Of a DNA stretch of 64,000 bases, positions 63,069 through 64,000 are shown in pieces; positions within the stretch are counted from its first letter, which is position 1; every line of letters starts with the position of its first letter. The translations under genes were made by a program, and so were the position numbers. Source of the DNA: Capsulimonadaceae bacterium (GTDB lineage: Bacteria > Armatimonadota > Armatimonadia > Armatimonadales > Capsulimonadaceae); contig JARLGU010000015.1 of assembly GCA_031292625.1 (NCBI GenBank), forward strand, positions 186,001 through 250,000, read 5' to 3'. The notes under the pieces are model-generated. The model searched no databases and had not been told where the DNA came from. It was given only the letters and a program-made list of their open reading frames with translations.

Positions 63069-63157
63069 GCCCGCGGGCTAGACCCGCGGCCGGTAAGCGA
63101 CGTAAGCCCGTTGAAGCGGTAGCCCTAAGTCCGCTTTAGCGGACTCCTCATTTTTTC
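63069..63157. repeat. Cluster of palindromes, REP-like
   Basis: CCGCGGG-CTAGA-CCCGCGG (63071-63089) and AGTCCGC-TTTA-GCGGACT (63128-63145, followed by CCTCATTTTTT) lie close together between the LacI-type gene and the pseudopilin gene. The second could terminate plus-strand transcripts, but no plus-strand gene is near. The layout resembles repetitive extragenic palindromes. Confidence 0.4.
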
Positions 63158-63234
63158 CGGACACGTACTTCAGTGCGTGGCGCGAGCGGAGTGCATTCAT
63201 CACACGCGCTCCAAGAAAGCTGTTTCCGGGTCTA

Positions 63235-64000
63235 TTAGTGGTTGTCATGCGCAAAAATGGCTTCCCGCATGGACGACCGAACGATCAGGTTCGACTTCAA
63301 GCGGATTTGCAGCACATCCGCCTCGCCTTCGATTAAATTGACGATCATTTTCGCCGCTTCGCGCCCAATGGTTTCGAGAGGCGGGCGCATGCTGCTAATG
63401 CCCGCCATCGCGGCCTGCGGCAGATCGTCGAAGCCGATCAAGAGGTAGTGTTTGCCTGCTAACCGCCCGGACTTTCTTGAGACGCTCGCAAGCCCCATAG
63501 CGACGAAATCGTTGATCGCAATGATGGCTGTCGCATTTGGCCGCTCGGCAAACAACGCGGTACCGGCGATCTTGCCTGCTTCGAGTTGGTCTATGTCATC
63601 GGTTGAGCCTGGTTCGGGACCGGTCCAAACATACAATGCGTCAGCCGGCAAGCCCGCGTGTTGGACTGCCTTCTCGATTCCCGCGAGGCGCTCGCGCACC
63701 CAAAAGTTGTTGAACGGGGCCGCAACTACGATTTCCCGCGCGCCGACTTGTATCAAGTGCAGAGCCGCATCGAAGCCCGCGGCAAAGCTGTCGTAGTAAA
63801 TTTGGGGGACCGGCACTTCGATCTGCCGGGATGACGTCACGAGCATTGGGATGGAGAGCGACATCTTCAGCCGCGCAAGGCTGTCGAAATCGCCGATCGT
63901 ATCCGCGAAGAGGATAACAATCGCGTCCAACCCTGCAACATCGAGCATATCCACCGCATTCTCGATCGAGACGGGCGGAGCTCCTCGCGGAACGCTTCGC
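63235..64000 (-). CDS. LacI/GalR-type transcriptional regulator, partial (5' end outside the window)
   Basis: The frame is open to the window edge, giving at least 255 residues. The visible part is the periplasmic-binding-protein-like effector domain: LDAIVILFADTIGDF, AAGFDAALHLIQVGAREIVVAA, NATAIIAINDFVAMGLASVSR, YLLIGFDDLPQAAMAGISSMRPPLETIGREAAKMIVNLIEG and the terminal LIVRSSMRE. This is the standard LacI layout. The DNA-binding domain must lie beyond base 64000, and a GntR-LacI hybrid cannot be excluded. It is upstream of the pseudopilin-glycosidase unit on the same strand. Confidence 0.85.
   Translation of the reverse strand, partial: RSVPRGAPPVSIENAVDMLDVAGLDAIVILFADTIGDFDSLARLKMSLSIPMLVTSSRQIEVPVPQIYYDSFAAGFDAALHLIQVGAREIVVAAPFNNFWVRERLAGIEKAVQHAGLPADALYVWTGPEPGSTDDIDQLEAGKIAGTALFAERPNATAIIAINDFVAMGLASVSRKSGRLAGKHYLLIGFDDLPQAAMAGISSMRPPLETIGREAAKMIVNLIEGEADVLQIRLKSNLIVRSSMREAIFAHDNH

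Overview
The window looks like a chromosomal piece of a free-living, saccharolytic bacterium, most plausibly a member of the Armatimonadota (Capsulimonas-like). This is inferred from the gene mix: many glycoside hydrolases, paralogous GH172/DUF2961 proteins, a DUF1559-type pseudopilin with an H-X9-DG C-terminus, AraC and LacI regulators, and a high but not extreme GC content. I see no rRNA, tRNA, CRISPR array, phage or insertion sequence.

Layout. Bases 1-9500 form a carbohydrate region: two sugar-phosphate isomerase/epimerase proteins, a sulfotransferase-like protein, two AraC regulators, a GH2 beta-mannosidase with a LacI-type operator, and two tandem GH172 genes. Bases 9670-13790 form a cobalamin operon: promoter, cobalamin riboswitch with a visible kissing loop, BtuF-like binding protein, cobA/cobO, cobU, cobS and cobT. 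Bases 13960-37400 are mostly housekeeping: an FtsW/RodA protein, uvrC, rapZ, a membrane-anchored YvcK, an ABC ATPase, a VWA protein, oligoendopeptidase F, sbcD, a TPR protein, gyrB, a pyruvyltransferase-like protein, a cysteine desulfurase, an M16C peptidase and a Gfo/Idh/MocA oxidoreductase.

Bases 37480-48235 form the most interesting region, a stress/envelope island. It contains a CsbD-like protein, a general-stress glycine-zipper protein, an SPFH protein, an RsbW-like ATPase, a PAS-SpoIIE phosphatase, a divergent NRAMP transporter, a Gln-rich repeat lipoprotein and three small secreted proteins with His-rich tails. Several of these genes carry a promoter motif of the SigB type (GTTT-N13-15-GGGTAW). 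Two of them, the secreted protein at 37634 and the SPFH gene at 44414, also share a conserved leader of about 60 nt. In it a CCGGG element can pair either with an upstream CCCGG or with a downstream hairpin that encloses the ribosome binding site. I cannot assign this leader to a known riboswitch class, and it is my best candidate for an undescribed regulatory system.

Bases 48300-64000 return to glycan use: a GH38 alpha-mannosidase, a UroD-family methyltransferase-like protein, a hypothetical coiled-coil protein, a GH3 enzyme, a DEAD-box helicase, a large secreted putative glycosidase downstream of the pseudopilin gene, and a LacI-type regulator cut by the window edge. Several genes, notably pepF and the cysteine desulfurase, have a -10 hexamer 6-9 nt before the ATG and no convincing Shine-Dalgarno sequence, which suggests leaderless transcripts.
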